From Neoechinorhynchus agilis (taxonomy: Eukaryota; Acanthocephala), in the NCBI GenBank assembly GCA_051530055.1, contig CM121341.1, forward strand, positions 10,788,001-10,852,000: a stretch of 64,000 nt of DNA. Reading direction: 5' to 3'. Positions 1-9,647 of this stretch are shown one piece after another. Both the position numbers and the translations under genes were made by a program. Position 1 is the first letter of the stretch. Each line of letters begins with the position of its first letter. The notes under the pieces were generated by a model. The model was not told where the DNA came from. It did not search any database and saw only the letters and a list, made by a program, of their open reading frames with translations.

Positions 1-430
1 CGCCTGTCTGCTGGCACCATTCCTCAACCGCCACCACGAAATCCCGGTCAAGACAGAACTTTTCCTTCAAAATGTTCTTCGAGACTGGTAGGCTCCCCTC
101 AAAAGATCCAAGAAAGGCCGGCAAAGCAAGGTCCACTAGTGCCCGAATTCCCAATCCCCCAGATGACACAGGCAAAGAAGCTTGTCGCCACGCCTCATCT
201 GAGAGCTGGACATTTAAAATACGCTCGAGGCATGCCCTCACCTTATCGTCCAGCTCTGCCAATCCTTTTTTGTGTTTGAAAAATGTTGCTGTGCGAACCT
301 TGTACAATAATTTGGGGATGAAGAGCGCGTTCTTTATGAGAAACAAGGCTTCATGAGCCGAGAGAGCGCACACCCTATCGCACAGCAACGAAAGTTTCGG
401 TATCATACGGCCGATCCATCTGCCACATTT
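1..430 (-). pseudogene. LINE-D reverse transcriptase, C-terminal fragment
   Basis: Reading the minus strand gives a conserved post-RT region of a large metazoan LINE polyprotein family. The recognisable blocks are LSAHEALFLIKNALFIPKLL, then QASLPVSSGGLGIRALVDLA about 60 residues later. The frame runs open to the window edge, so the element continues leftwards. Near 385-400 the block before LSAHEAL is in another frame, so the copy is frameshifted. Its right edge abuts LINE-A at about 443. Other pieces of the same type of protein lie at 26740-27042 (extreme C-terminus) and 38558-39235 (N-terminus). Whether all three come from one family is inferred. Confidence 0.7.
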
Positions 431-570
431 GAATCGAAGACGTGGCTGCAATTCGCCAACATTGGGAGCAGTAGGGAGCCAAGGTACTAATCCTACGGAA
501 ATCGCAAGCCAGCTGAAATCAAGTCCGGCATGGCCAATAAAGAGAAGACTAAAACTGAGCTGCCGCCTCA

Positions 571-1323
571 TTACCTTCGGAACGAGCCACGAAAAATTGT
601 TTCCCAGCATAATTTCAGAAGACAGGGTTTAGTCGTTGCGAAATTGGACATAGAGACGATTGTCAGGAACGCGTTACTTGCTTCCGCTAGGTGATCGTTT
701 ATTTCGTAATGAGATAATGATTGCCCGCTTTTAAGAAATATGATAGTAGCCAAATTAAAGAATTGAATATTATGCGCATCTAATTTGAATTTCCTCTTCA
801 GTAGGAGGTTTTTAGAGAGGTTCCATAGAACCGAATCATGCCCACAAATCTTGAAAAAAGAGGTTTGTAAGGAAACTACTGGACTCAGATGCAAGCCTTT
901 CTTTGCAATGCATAAATCTAAGTATAAACTATCGCTGGCATGAGAGAAAGTTGGAAAACGAGGGCAAATAAGCTCGTGGTGATCTGTGGTACGCGAGACC
1001 GCTCGAATCCACTTCCCAGAGGGGTCATTAAAATCCCCGAATAAAAGATCAGCCCCCGAGAGCAATAAACCATTCAGTACTTCTTTGTTATCTCTAAGGT
1101 GGATTAGCCTAGGTCGAACATAGACATTTGCTACTAATATTTTTACACCATCGTGTAATAATGAGAACAGGGCGTAAGATAGATCCGAACTAATGAAGTT
1201 ACTGATAATAACCGGAAAAAGATTGGTTCTGAAGATTGACAAAAGGCCCTGGGAAAGCAGCTTAGATGGAGGAGTAATGAATGTGGAGAAATTCGAGCCG
1301 AGCTGAGCGATAGATTCGGGCAA
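571..1323 (-). CDS. LINE-A endonuclease domain ORF
   Basis: This 250-codon ORF is an APE-type endonuclease of a LINE, the enzyme that nicks target DNA to prime reverse transcription. Visible motifs are ANVYVRP (the conserved Tyr strand), LLFGDFND (catalytic Asp and Asn), SLYLDL and CGHDSVL (the terminal His-Asp pair). The N-terminal part with the first Asn and the Glu motif is not in this frame. The last 25 residues may be a changed frame. It is only part of ORF2, since no RT motif follows. Copies 2 and 4 have lost the ANVYVRP segment. Confidence 0.7.
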   Translation of the reverse strand: MPESIAQLGSNFSTFITPPSKLLSQGLLSIFRTNLFPVIISNFISSDLSYALFSLLHDGVKILVANVYVRPRLIHLRDNKEVLNGLLLSGADLLFGDFNDPSGKWIRAVSRTTDHHELICPRFPTFSHASDSLYLDLCIAKKGLHLSPVVSLQTSFFKICGHDSVLWNLSKNLLLKRKFKLDAHNIQFFNLATIIFLKSGQSLSHYEINDHLAEASNAFLTIVSMSNFATTKPCLLKLCWETIFRGSFRR

Positions 1324-1512
1324 ATCGAACGAGCGATAGGCGCATTTGGTTTATTGAATGAAGATTACTTCGGCATTATGGGCTACGGGGGCTATATTGG
1401 GCAAACCAGATCGACCGCCTGCGTTCCACTGCACCAACCTTAGTTCTGTCATAAGACAGGTCTCCTCTTTTTGATTAAGTCCGAGATACCCTCGGCGCAA
1501 ATTTTTCCCTGC

Positions 1513-1896
1513 TCATCGATTATTTGTCGCACGAAGAATATCGTCATCGTTCATGTCGACTACTTCGGTTAAACCAACAGATTCGGGCGATTGATCCATA
1601 GGTCTTTTGGCAACTGAAGGTGTACCTTCGATCGATGCTTGATTCATTCGATTAAAGCTCTGTTGAATGGTTGAGCTGAGGAGACTCAAATGCTTCCCAA
1701 TGCATGTTTCCAAATTGCGGATGGCAGTTGCGATTCTCCGATCAACCATCTTCAGTAGATTCACCGAGAAATCATTCAGAATCCGGTCGAGGTTTGGAGA
1801 ACTATGGCCGATCGTTGTGTCTGAGTGATTGGTCGGAGGATGAAGGACAAAACTTGTAAGTGACCTCAATGGCCAATTAGTGGATATGGATTTCAA
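1513..1896 (-). CDS. LINE-A ORF1-like protein, copy 1
   Basis: This 127-codon ORF is the first frame of LINE-A and is conserved at 9648-10094, 21825-22190 and 54574-55020. The middle (about residues 47-80) is predicted helical, with the pattern VNLLKMVDRRIATAIRNLE, as in a coiled coil. There is no CCHC knuckle. A diverged relative at 25197-25481 keeps the same helical pattern, which supports real coding. It probably has the RNA-binding ORF1 role, inferred only from its position before the endonuclease. This copy ends in a changed C-terminus. Confidence 0.55.
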   Translation of the reverse strand: MKSISTNWPLRSLTSFVLHPPTNHSDTTIGHSSPNLDRILNDFSVNLLKMVDRRIATAIRNLETCIGKHLSLLSSTIQQSFNRMNQASIEGTPSVAKRPMDQSPESVGLTEVVDMNDDDILRATNNR

Positions 1897-1910
1897 GAAG
1901 AGCTCTTAAA

Positions 1911-2790
1911 CTTGGACTCTGCTATCATGATACCAAAAGGATTTGGAACTCTTGGGCAATCTCGGGCCTAGTTTTTTACTCTAGAAGAAGACCCTCGAAT
2001 AACGATTAAAGTACATTATCACTTTCCTAGAGGCTCTGGGCAAACTCCCTTACTTCTGGAAACAAGCGCTTAAATGGACAGCGATGATATAACTTTATTA
2101 CAATCGAATTATAATTATTCCTACACATAAATTATGTCGGTTAATCATCCAATGTCTTCCTTCAAATAAATCTTATGTTTGCATCAGGAGCAGAGCCTCG
2201 TGTTAGGATAATTCATTAGTTCGTTCACACAGCACCGAAACCTGCAGTTGAAGATTGGCAATCTCTTTTTTTTGCACATTTGAGTCAAAAATAGAGCTTC
2301 CTAGAAGGTGTAACAGGTGTAGAGTTATCTCGCAGGATTCAGTTCAATGCCAATTTTCGTGACTAAGTAATCAAGCTATTGCAATTATAAATTTTATTAG
2401 CAACGTTAGACGTCTAAAATCCAATTCGTTAGGACGCAACGTAGTGACCAAAGTTTAAGTTTTGATGAAATCCGATTTAAATCGGTAATAGAATTTGCTA
2501 GTTAAAAATCTCGTAGACTACTGGGATTTGGAATTTACTTTATTTCTCGTGAAAAATACTGAAGCCAATCCCCTGCACATATCTTTTGCTTTTTTAATTA
2601 AAACAGCGCTTTAGAGTGGCCAACTAATTCTTTGGGTTCACTCGAATACGGACATTTGCTGATAAATACCGTAATTTGCCGGAAAACAAATCGAGTTGTT
2701 TACAAAACATTTCAATGTTACGCTCTAATTATTTATTTATGTTACGCCTATTTTCCCGGTTGATGGGTTCTTAGACTCACAATCCCTCGC
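1911..2790 (+). repeat. Arm L copy 1
   Basis: This segment of about 880 bp separates LINE-A from orfX and recurs beside every orfX copy (seven, some truncated), always in the same orientation relative to orfX. It contains the LINE-A-like RT tail, an AATAAA on the minus strand (about 2090), a short conserved minus-strand ORF at 2203-2343, and an A+T-rich stretch leading to orfX. No other gene is visible. Confidence 0.8.
1930..2092 (+). pseudogene. LINE-A-like RT C-terminal tail, head-to-head with LINE-A copy 1
   Basis: The plus strand encodes IWNSWAISGLVFYSRRRP and, after a frame change, EALGKLPYSWKQALKWTAMI followed by TAA. The 3' end of LINE-A itself (12085-12250) encodes the paralogous IWNSWAISGLVF and KALANLPYPW. 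This remnant is therefore the RT tail of a second LINE-A-type element, joined in opposite orientation to the 5' end of LINE-A. The same junction occurs at about 9475-9620, 21650-21800 and 55030-55205. Confidence 0.65.
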
Positions 2791-2792
2791 CG

Positions 2793-3224
2793 ATGCACTT
2801 TTGTAATCCTTATTTGGTGCTATATCCGCCTTCAATGACAAACGTTACGATGCCGGAGGTCCTTACTCATCCGAGACCATACTTCCATCCTTGTGATCAA
2901 CAATATTCATTTCAAGCGATGCCACAATTTAATTACAAAATCCAAGCGAATCAACAAAACAATTTTGCGCCAAGAGTCTTCAATGGGTTCGTGAATTCCA
3001 GTCTCATTGGACTTTGTTTGCAGTTTTATAAGGGTATATTCGTCGATCTTTTGAAAAAGGAGGAACTTTGCATTCATTATCTCCTTGAAGTTGCTCACAA
3101 TTCTAGAATACTCGGTACGGCGGAAGGTAATAAAAATGCCGATATTATTACAAAATACGTTAACGACTACTGCGATCGGAGCGCAAATCGCTTTAACGAA
3201 AATAATGACGAGAATCCAAGATGA
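2793..3224 (+). pseudogene. orfX copy 1, truncated by TGA
   Basis: This is a 143-codon copy of an unrecognised protein present seven times here. The ATG is the first Met after an in-frame TAG six codons upstream. Residues 1-65 are rich in Pro, Gln, Asn and aromatics. Residues 68-125 form a probable helical domain starting near SSLIGLCLQFYKGIFVDLL and ending near DIITKYVNDYCDRSAN. The TGA at 3222-3224 replaces the CGA found in copy 7 at 63 kb, which reads on into a basic tail. I do not recognise the family. Low similarity to helical RNA-binding adaptors cannot be excluded. Confidence 0.5.
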
Positions 3225-3690
3225 AAAAAGCACCACAGTAGAAGACGCAATAGACAAGGACGGTCGACCGAGAGTGGAAATTGAACGAAATACAGTAATC
3301 GATAGGCGTGATAGTTTCATAATTTTTTCTAAAATAAAGCATAGTCGCAATTTTAGTATGTATGGCGGTACCATGTTGAAAGATTTATTTCGCAGACGAC
3401 TCTCGGATCCTCGAATCAAGTAAGCATTGCACATGAGTATCTCGGATCATCAAGTAAGATAAAAATTGAAATCGGTAAGCGTTAACTAGGAAAAATGGCA
3501 CAGACAAAAATCAAAGGTTAATATATCATCCGCCAATTTCTTGTTCATGACTATTGTACCGATGACTAGGCGAATCGTGCTCGCTACTTTATCGTCGTCA
3601 AAGTTAAAAAGTGCAACACTTTTCGTTGTTTTTAAGAGAACTGTATCGACTTTGTCTCGTTCATGATATCGGATCTTTTTTCATTGTTTT
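3225..3690 (+). repeat. orfX 3' flank (type b)
   Basis: This conserved 3' flank of orfX also occurs at about 20138-20523, 48340-48674 and 62480-62906. A second sense frame (3085-3423) and an antisense frame (2907-3434) are open here, but neither resembles a known protein. LINE-B copy 1 interrupts the flank close to 3690, after the motif TCGGATCTTTTTTCA. At 62.5 kb the equivalent DNA continues without LINE-B. Confidence 0.55.
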
Positions 3691-3921
3691 GGAGAGTAGT
3701 GGGCTGTCGGCCCTCCATCACGGTGAATGTTCTGATTCAGTGTTCAGAGGTGTTTTTCGGTTGCCGAGAAGAAGAGATGATTTTGTGTTGAAAATTAATG
3801 AAGATGATTTAGGAGATTTAATGCAAGTGATTTAACGAAGATATATTTTTCGGAAGGTTTAAAACCTAATAACTTTAGTGGTGACAGAAGATATCCGATT
3901 AAAAAATGTTTTAGGACCAAG

Positions 3922-4749
3922 TTGGCGGTGCTAATGATTTTCTTGGAAGTTGAAGGAATGAAACTATTTGAGGAGCTTCTTCGTAGTAAAAATATTAGGT
4001 ATAAAAATATATCAAGGAAAGTGTCAGTTTTGGTGCTAAACCCACCGCCGAATATGTCGAAAGATGAGTTTATATTATTCCAAAACACTTTTGGTATTGT
4101 GCCAATTAAATATTTGAAAAGGAGTCCTTCTTCGGAGCCTTATTCCTTACTTGTATCGGGCTCGCAGGATGAGGTAGACAAGGTCCAGGAAAGATATTTT
4201 GGTTCTATGGCATATTGGATTAATTTCGTATCCCGCCAGTCGGAGTCGATTTATGATTACGTTTTAACTCAATGCACAAATTGCTGCAAATGGGGGCATA
4301 CAAGTTTCCAATGTGCCAGTCAGGCTAAATGTATGAGATGTGGTGGCCCTCACAACACAATTAATTGCAGTACTTTGGGTTCAGTTAAATGTGCAAGTTG
4401 TTTAGGAAATCATGAGGCATATAGGCGTACATGTACGGCAACGGTTAGTTACTGGAGAATGGCGAAGCCAGGTGATTATAATAGTTGGTTTAAACGGAAG
4501 GTGGAAAAGGTGGATGGTAGTAATATGGGGGAAAATGGTCTTCAAGGAGAGGATAAGCTTAGGAGAAATAGTTTTCAGGTAGAAGATGAGGTTAAGGAGG
4601 AGTTAGAAATACTTAAAGAGAGGGTGGATAATTTAAATAAAAAACTCGAGGAGAAGGATAAAATAATTTGTGATTTATTAAATATGGTTGCTTTGGTCAA
4701 GAAGACGGAAAATAGTAAGCAGGTGGACGAGGTAATTAAACAGGTATAG
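3922..4749 (+). pseudogene. LINE-B ORF1 (Gag-like, CCHC), copy 1
   Basis: This is the nucleic-acid-binding ORF1 of LINE-B. The order is an N-terminal domain shared with LINE-C ORF1, a SIYDYVLTQCTNCCKWGH block with the first CCHC knuckle, then CMRCGGPHNTINC and CASCLGNHEAYRRTC as second and third knuckles, and finally an acidic/basic coiled coil (about residues 215-270). The upstream part (3611-3835) is in another frame because of a one-base loss near 3826. TAG at 4747-4749 is premature: copy 2 has CAG there and reads 50 codons further. Confidence 0.8.
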
Positions 4750-4783
4750 GAGAAATTGATGATGGGTAAGAGGTGGTCATCAG

Positions 4784-5761
4784 GTGAAAAAGAGGATGAA
4801 CCTGATAATAAGGAGGATGGGTTGTCATCGCATGGCCCGATTAGAAAGATGGGTAGGCATGTTAATGGTCGGCATAAAGGTCGTTGTCGCTAAATATTTT
4901 AAAATGTTTAATGTTAATGATAATTTACTTACTTGTATGACGAATAATTTTATATTAATTTCTTATAATGTATCTATAGCCTTGGTTTTGTCAGAGAATA
5001 TTTGTTTAGCGGGTCGACTAGATGATGCGGACGTTATTTGCTTTCAAGAAACGGGAAATATGAATCTTGTTATTAGAGGCGATATGATATCATTTACATC
5101 AATGCCCAGCGGAGGTTTAGTAATCCATAATAATATTGTTTTCTCAGGTGGACTACAGTCTTATGTTCATAAGAGATTTAGACCTGAGCTTTTATTTCAG
5201 GTAAAGCACGAGTATTTTGCGGTCCAATTAATAGTGATCGAGGGTATGGGTGATTCATATCGTCTTAGTGGTAGATGGATTATGGCTAATTTCTATGTTG
5301 CGCCAAGAAGACTTACATGGTCTAAGAATAACAGAGAGGAGTGGTTTAAGACATGGGATCCAGACATTATTGTGGGTGACTTAAACTCCAACGGGTTGAG
5401 TGGTTTCTCACATTGGGAAGAAGAGTACATTTTTCACCTCACTCCTTTCCCATGGCTTCATAATTTTACAAAATCTGTACATTCTTTTTTGGACGTTATA
5501 TGTAAAAAAGAGTTAAATATTCAGGTGAGAGTGTTGGGGCAGTTTCTTGAACAACTTAGGATGGGACTCGATTTGATTATATTTGAGTTGGGAATTATGG
5601 ATCTTAAATCAAGAGTCGTTTGGAATGTTTCGATCAGGTTAGTTAATTTTAACAATTGCTTGCGGGCTGATATCTGCAAATTTTCGACTGTAAAATTGGA
5701 AAATTTAAATAAGATGATATCTGTAGCAACTTCGAGGAATTTAGTAATTTTTCGCACATAA
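4784..5761 (+). pseudogene. LINE-B endonuclease (start of ORF2), copy 1
   Basis: Roughly the first 40 codons are the ORF1 tail read in a shifted frame. From about 4937 the APE endonuclease follows: LISYNVS (first Asn), VICFQETG (Glu), MANFYVAP (Tyr), IIVGDLNSN (Asp and Asn) and HSFLDVI (Asp). The usual His-Asp motif is degraded after about residue 245. The ORF stops at 5761, before the RT. The domain order equals that of intact LINE-C ORF2. Confidence 0.75.
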
Positions 5762-5869
5762 GGCGGCACAGACCGTCGAAAACGGCGCGTTCATTTTATC
5801 GTAATGCAAGAATTGCAGAGGCAGGGGGTAATGAAGGTTTGTGGGGTCGGTGAATGATTCGTTTTTACA

Positions 5870-7694
5870 AAGAAATATTTATTGAAAGTATTAGGAGAGG
5901 TAAACTGATAATAAGTGAGACTAGAGCCTTTTCTAAGAATTTCTGGAGTAAACGACTTGTCGGTATCACCGAAGATTTTCGATTTAGTTGGTAAAGATGT
6001 AAAGATCGAGATATTGAAGCGTATGCCTAATCGTGTAAATTTTGAGGACTTATGCAAGCTTAATATAGTGAGGAAGTTAATCATACCTAAAGTTAAATCT
6101 TTAAATTTTAGTCAATCCCTTTCTTGTCCGGCTTATTTATTTAGGCATAAAGCCAAACCAAATACATCAGAGAAGTGATATAACCACATAGTCTCTAATG
6201 TCGGTTAAGAGTTTGTGCATTCCTCCGGATCCTCAGATACCTCCAGGAGGCGGAACTCATCAGTGAGTTTCCTCCCTTCGGCGGTATTTCGTCCCCTTTG
6301 GCTGTGCGTCATTGGTGGTAACGGATTCGAACCACTTGACCCCTAATCGGGATCACGGGCATTAGTCCACTTGACCACCTCGACACAACTACGAAATGTC
6401 AAACTCAGCCAGTTTATCGACTCAGGGTGAGCGCTGTGTTCTTTTTTAAGTTTTACTGGCAAGCCGGTATTGTTATCATCATTAAATTAAACTTAAAATA
6501 CCTAAAGTTAAAGGAAAGATTTAATCTCCGAGTGATATTAGGTTTATATCGATTCAAAACCCCATCATTTTTCTTGTGGAGAAAGTAATAAACGATGAAT
6601 TAATGGGGATTCTCAGTAGAAGGGATCTTATTCCGAAATGTTTTCATGGTTTTGTACCGGGAAAGGGAGCGGGAACACTAATTAATGAGTAATGTATTTT
6701 ACAGAAATCGGTGCTTAAGGTTTATAAGGTTTTATTGCAGGTTGATGTTAATAAGGCGTTCTGCACTATTAGCAGGAATTTTATATATAAGACTTTTTAG
6801 GCTTGAAGCTCCCCAAGAAGCTTCTTGGTCGTATTCAGTTTTTAATGGAATCAAAGGCATATTTTTTAGAGGTTGATCCGTTGAAAAGTCTTTTTTATTC
6901 TAAGTTAGGGGTTCCGCAGGGTTCACCGTCGTCCCGACATTATTTTTAATTGGCATGATTGGTATTATTAGGAAATTGAAGAAGTTATCCAGAGTGAGAA
7001 TTTTATTCTACGCCGATGATATTTTCTTTTTTATTTTTCATAAGAAGAAGAAGGAATTATATGTCGCATAGTGAATTCCGTACTATATAAACTTGACAAG
7101 TGCTTAGAGGATGCGAATTTAAGCACTAATAGAAGAAAAACAACGCTTGTCCCTTTGACTGATTCCAATGTGGCTCATAAGCAGTTATATGCTAAATTTT
7201 TAGAGGATCCGCGCACTCAAATGATGAAGGTTTTAAGATGTTCTAAAGTGCTTGGGATAAACTTTCCTTCTACTAGAAGAAGAGTTGTCTTGAACTCGGC
7301 TCTCGGATCTACATTTCTCAAAGTTGCAGCAATTGTGAGGAGGATCAGGTGGTTGGGTGTGATGATATGTCATCCTGTGGAAATTATGAAGACGATTATG
7401 GCTGGCTCATTCTGTTTTTTTGGGAGAGGAATGCCGCCCGAGTTGCGGATTGATTTTGGCGTCTGGCTTATCAAACGAGTATGGAAAGTTTTGAAAAATT
7501 TGGAAATTTCAATAAGAGAATTGGTGGAATCGTTTTTATGGCGTATTTTTATAACAAAGATTTGGAATTACCCACACGAGAACTGGAAAAGATGTTCTAT
7601 AAATGATGAACATACGTTCAACGAGATTGTGAGGCGGCTGAAAAGACGAGACAGGGAGAAAGTGGATTCTTGGAAAAAGGAGAACGGACTCTGA
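5870..7694 (+). pseudogene. LINE-B reverse transcriptase, copy 1 (broken)
   Basis: RT pieces in several frames: 5915-6097 (pre-RT linker), then a SINE, then the finger region at about 6510-6690, motif A (VDVNKAF) near 6740, motif B (GVPQGSP) near 6910, the catalytic YADD near 7010 with frameshifts on both sides, and the thumb and C-terminal domain at 7071-7694. The last includes NRRKTT, KVLGINF and a CFFGRGMPPE block matching CFFARGRPPE in LINE-C. All four LINE-B copies share the stop after the GTLIN block and the frameshift after GSPSS, so these lesions predate the duplications. Confidence 0.75.
6098..6497 (-). mobile_element. tRNA-related SINE inside LINE-B copy 1
   Basis: A 400-bp insertion flanked by a perfect 15-bp target-site duplication, ATACCTAAAGTTAAA, at 6083-6097 and 6498-6512. 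On the minus strand it has an A box TGGTCAAGTGG (6367-6377) and a B box GGTTCGAATCC (6323-6333), 44 nt apart as in tRNA genes, plus a partly pairing acceptor. The promoter region starts about 110 nt inside the 5' edge, and the 3' end is A-rich. LINE-B copy 4 keeps the empty site at about 58150-58170. Confidence 0.8.
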
Positions 7695-7979
7695 ATTTAT
7701 ATTGTGAAAGCCATTTGTTAATTAGTCCTTTTGTTATTTTATAAGATGTACTTATTTTATCCGTAATCATACACGTACTCCCCCAATATTTTTTGTTATT
7801 GGGCTGCTACAGGGAGGGGAGTCCTGTCTAAAAAGGCTTCTGAGTATGCCAAATTATCCCGCGGGGAATAATTCTTTTGTTATGTCAATTTGGTTACTTC
7901 CTTCCTGATGTCGAGGCTCAGAGATCAGCAATTTATTGAATCAGGAGTGGGGGTAACACCGGGAACGGTATTAGACAAG

Positions 7980-8328
7980 GGAACATGGAGTAGACGAAAA
8001 TGGTGGATGAGTATTGTTTGTGTCCGATCGGCAGCAACGAGAGACTAATGTTCGTGAACATACCACTTCAATCAACCTGTTCATCAGTACCACTTACCCA
8101 CCTTACGGCCATCTCAGCATAAGGCGAAAATAGCCGGATTGGTTCGATGAGAATGACGCAGAAATTAAACGTCTCATAGATCGGAGAAGAAAACGAAAAC
8201 GGCCTTAGAAAACGATCGCCGCTAAACCATCAAACAAATGGAGTTCCGAAAAGCGAAAGCACTCGCGTAAAAGCGCATTCGCCAAATTCAAAACGATTGG
8301 TGGATTGGCAAATCCAGAGAACTCCAAC
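7980..8328 (+). pseudogene. RTE-type LINE remnant (endonuclease-RT linker)
   Basis: The plus strand encodes the linker of an RTE-like ORF2: DWFDENDAEIKRLIDRR, then after a frameshift ALENDRRSTIKQMEFRKAKA, an in-frame TAA, and NDWWIGKSRELQ. The longest version, at 47.6-48.3 kb, continues into the RT N-terminus, which confirms the identity. The remnant ends at 8328, where inverted orfX begins. The minus-strand tail of the 8205-8753 ORF is just the antisense of this remnant. Confidence 0.75.
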
Positions 8329-8753
8329 GGTTTCTCGTCATTATTTTCGTTAATGCGATTTGCGCTCCGATCGCAGTAGTCGTTAACGTATTTTGTAATA
8401 ATATCGGCATTTTTATTACCTTCCGCCGTACCGAGTATTCTAGAATTGTGAGCAACTTCAAGGAGATAATGCATGCAAAGTTCCTCCTTTTTCAAAAGAT
8501 CGACGAATATACCCTTATAAAACTGCAAACAAAGTCCAATGAGACTGGAATTCACGAATCCATTGAAGACTCTTGGCTCAAAATTGTTTTGTTGATTCGC
8601 TTGGATTTTGTAATTAAATTGTGGCATCGCTTGAAATGAATATTGTTGATCACAAGGATGGAAGTATGGTCTTGGATGAGTAAGGACCTCCGGCATCGTA
8701 ACGTTTGTCATTGAAGGCGGATATAGCACCAAACAAGGATTACAAAAGTGCAT
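8329..8753 (-). pseudogene. orfX copy 2, fused to antisense RTE
   Basis: orfX copy with its normal start and helical domain, matching copy 1 except for a few residues. At codon 142 it runs into the RTE remnant, so the last 40 codons of the open frame (down to 8205) are antisense RTE sequence and not a native C-terminus. The basic tail seen in copy 7 is missing. Copies 3 and 6 share the same junction. Confidence 0.5.
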
Positions 8754-9640
8754 CGGCGAGGGATTGTGAGTCTAAGAACCCATCAACCGGGAAAATAGGC
8801 GGAACATAAACAAATAATTAGAGCGTAACATTGAATTGTTTTGTAAACAACTCGATTTGTTTTCCGGCAAATTACGGTATTTATCAGCAAATGTCCGTAT
8901 TCGAGTGAACCCAAAGAATTAGTTGGCCATTCTAAAGCGCTGTTTTAATTAAAAAAGCAAAAGATATGTGCAGGGGATTGGCTTCGGTATTTTTCACGAG
9001 AAATAAAGTTAATTCCAAATCCCAGCAGTCTACGAGATTTCTAACAGCAAATTCTATAACCGATTTAAATCGGATTTCATCAAAACTTAAACTTTGGTCA
9101 CTACGTTGCGTCCTAACGAATTGGATTTTAGACGTCTAGCGTTGCTAATAAAATTTATAATTGCAATAGCTTGATTACTTAGTCACGAAAATTGACATTG
9201 AACTGAATCCTGCGAGATCACTCTGCACCTGTTACATTTTCTAGGAAGCTCTATTTTTGACTCAAATGTGGAAAATGAGATTGCCAATCTTCAACTCCAA
9301 GTTTCGGTGCTGTGTGAACGAACTAATGAATTATCCTAACACGAGGCTCTGCTCTTGATGCAAACATAAGATTTATTTGAAGGAAAACATTTTTATGATT
9401 AACCGACATAATTTATGTGTAGGAATAATTATAATTCGGTAGTAATAAAGTTATATCATCGCTGTCCATTTAAGCGCTTGTTTCCAGGAGTAAGGGAGTT
9501 TGCCCAGAGTCTCACGGGAAAGTGATAATGTACTTTAATCGTTATTCGGGTGTCTTCTTCTAGAGTAAAAAACTAGGCCCGAGATTGCCCAAGAGTTCCA
9601 AATGATTTTGGTATCATGATAGCAGAGTCCAAGTTTAAGA
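8754..9640 (-). repeat. Arm L copy 2
   Basis: Inverted relative to arm L copy 1, together with orfX copies 1 and 2 it makes the inverted repeats around LINE-B copy 1. It contains the short ORF at 9202-9339 with AATAAA about 105 bp downstream (about 9445), and the antisense LINE-A-like RT tail (about 9475-9620) head-to-head with LINE-A copy 2. Confidence 0.8.
9202..9339 (+). other. Short conserved ORF in arm L
   Basis: Open from just after a TGA to TAA, 45 codons, with a leucine-rich pattern ending EIANLQLQVSVLCERTNELS as in a short coiled coil. There is no ATG in this stretch, so it would be a last exon or a fragment. In the copies at about 21400-21520 and 2203-2343, a difference of one codon (VENE versus VQKKE) keeps the frame. 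AATAAA follows at about 9445. No family recognised. Confidence 0.3.
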
Positions 9641-9647
9641 GCTCTTC

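Larger units (their letters stand above)
443..1910 (-). mobile_element. LINE-A copy 1 (5' part: ORF1 and endonuclease)
   Basis: This non-LTR retrotransposon fragment carries the LINE-A ORF1 and the APE endonuclease region but stops before the RT catalytic motifs. The match to the other LINE-A copies begins at about 443. It lies head-to-head with a plus-strand RT tail of a LINE-A relative at 1930-2092. Copies 2 (9.6-12.3 kb) and 4 (52.3-55.0 kb) share an endonuclease deletion that this copy lacks, so copy 1 is the older or less damaged version. Confidence 0.8.
3691..7950 (+). mobile_element. LINE-B copy 1, 5'-truncated
   Basis: This non-LTR retrotransposon has a CCHC ORF1, an APE endonuclease and an RT, and is a diverged relative of LINE-C. 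Compared with copies 3 and 4 it lacks the first part of ORF1. Several frameshifts and stops break it, and a SINE sits in the region before the RT catalytic core. The 3' untranslated region runs from about 7695 to 7950 with no clear A-rich tail. It is flanked by inverted orfX copies. Confidence 0.85.

Noticed and set aside
2907-3434. Antisense 175-codon ORF over orfX as a membrane protein gene
   Set aside because: It has no recognisable domain, is shortened in copy 7, and overlaps the better-supported sense ORF. Base composition explains the open frame.
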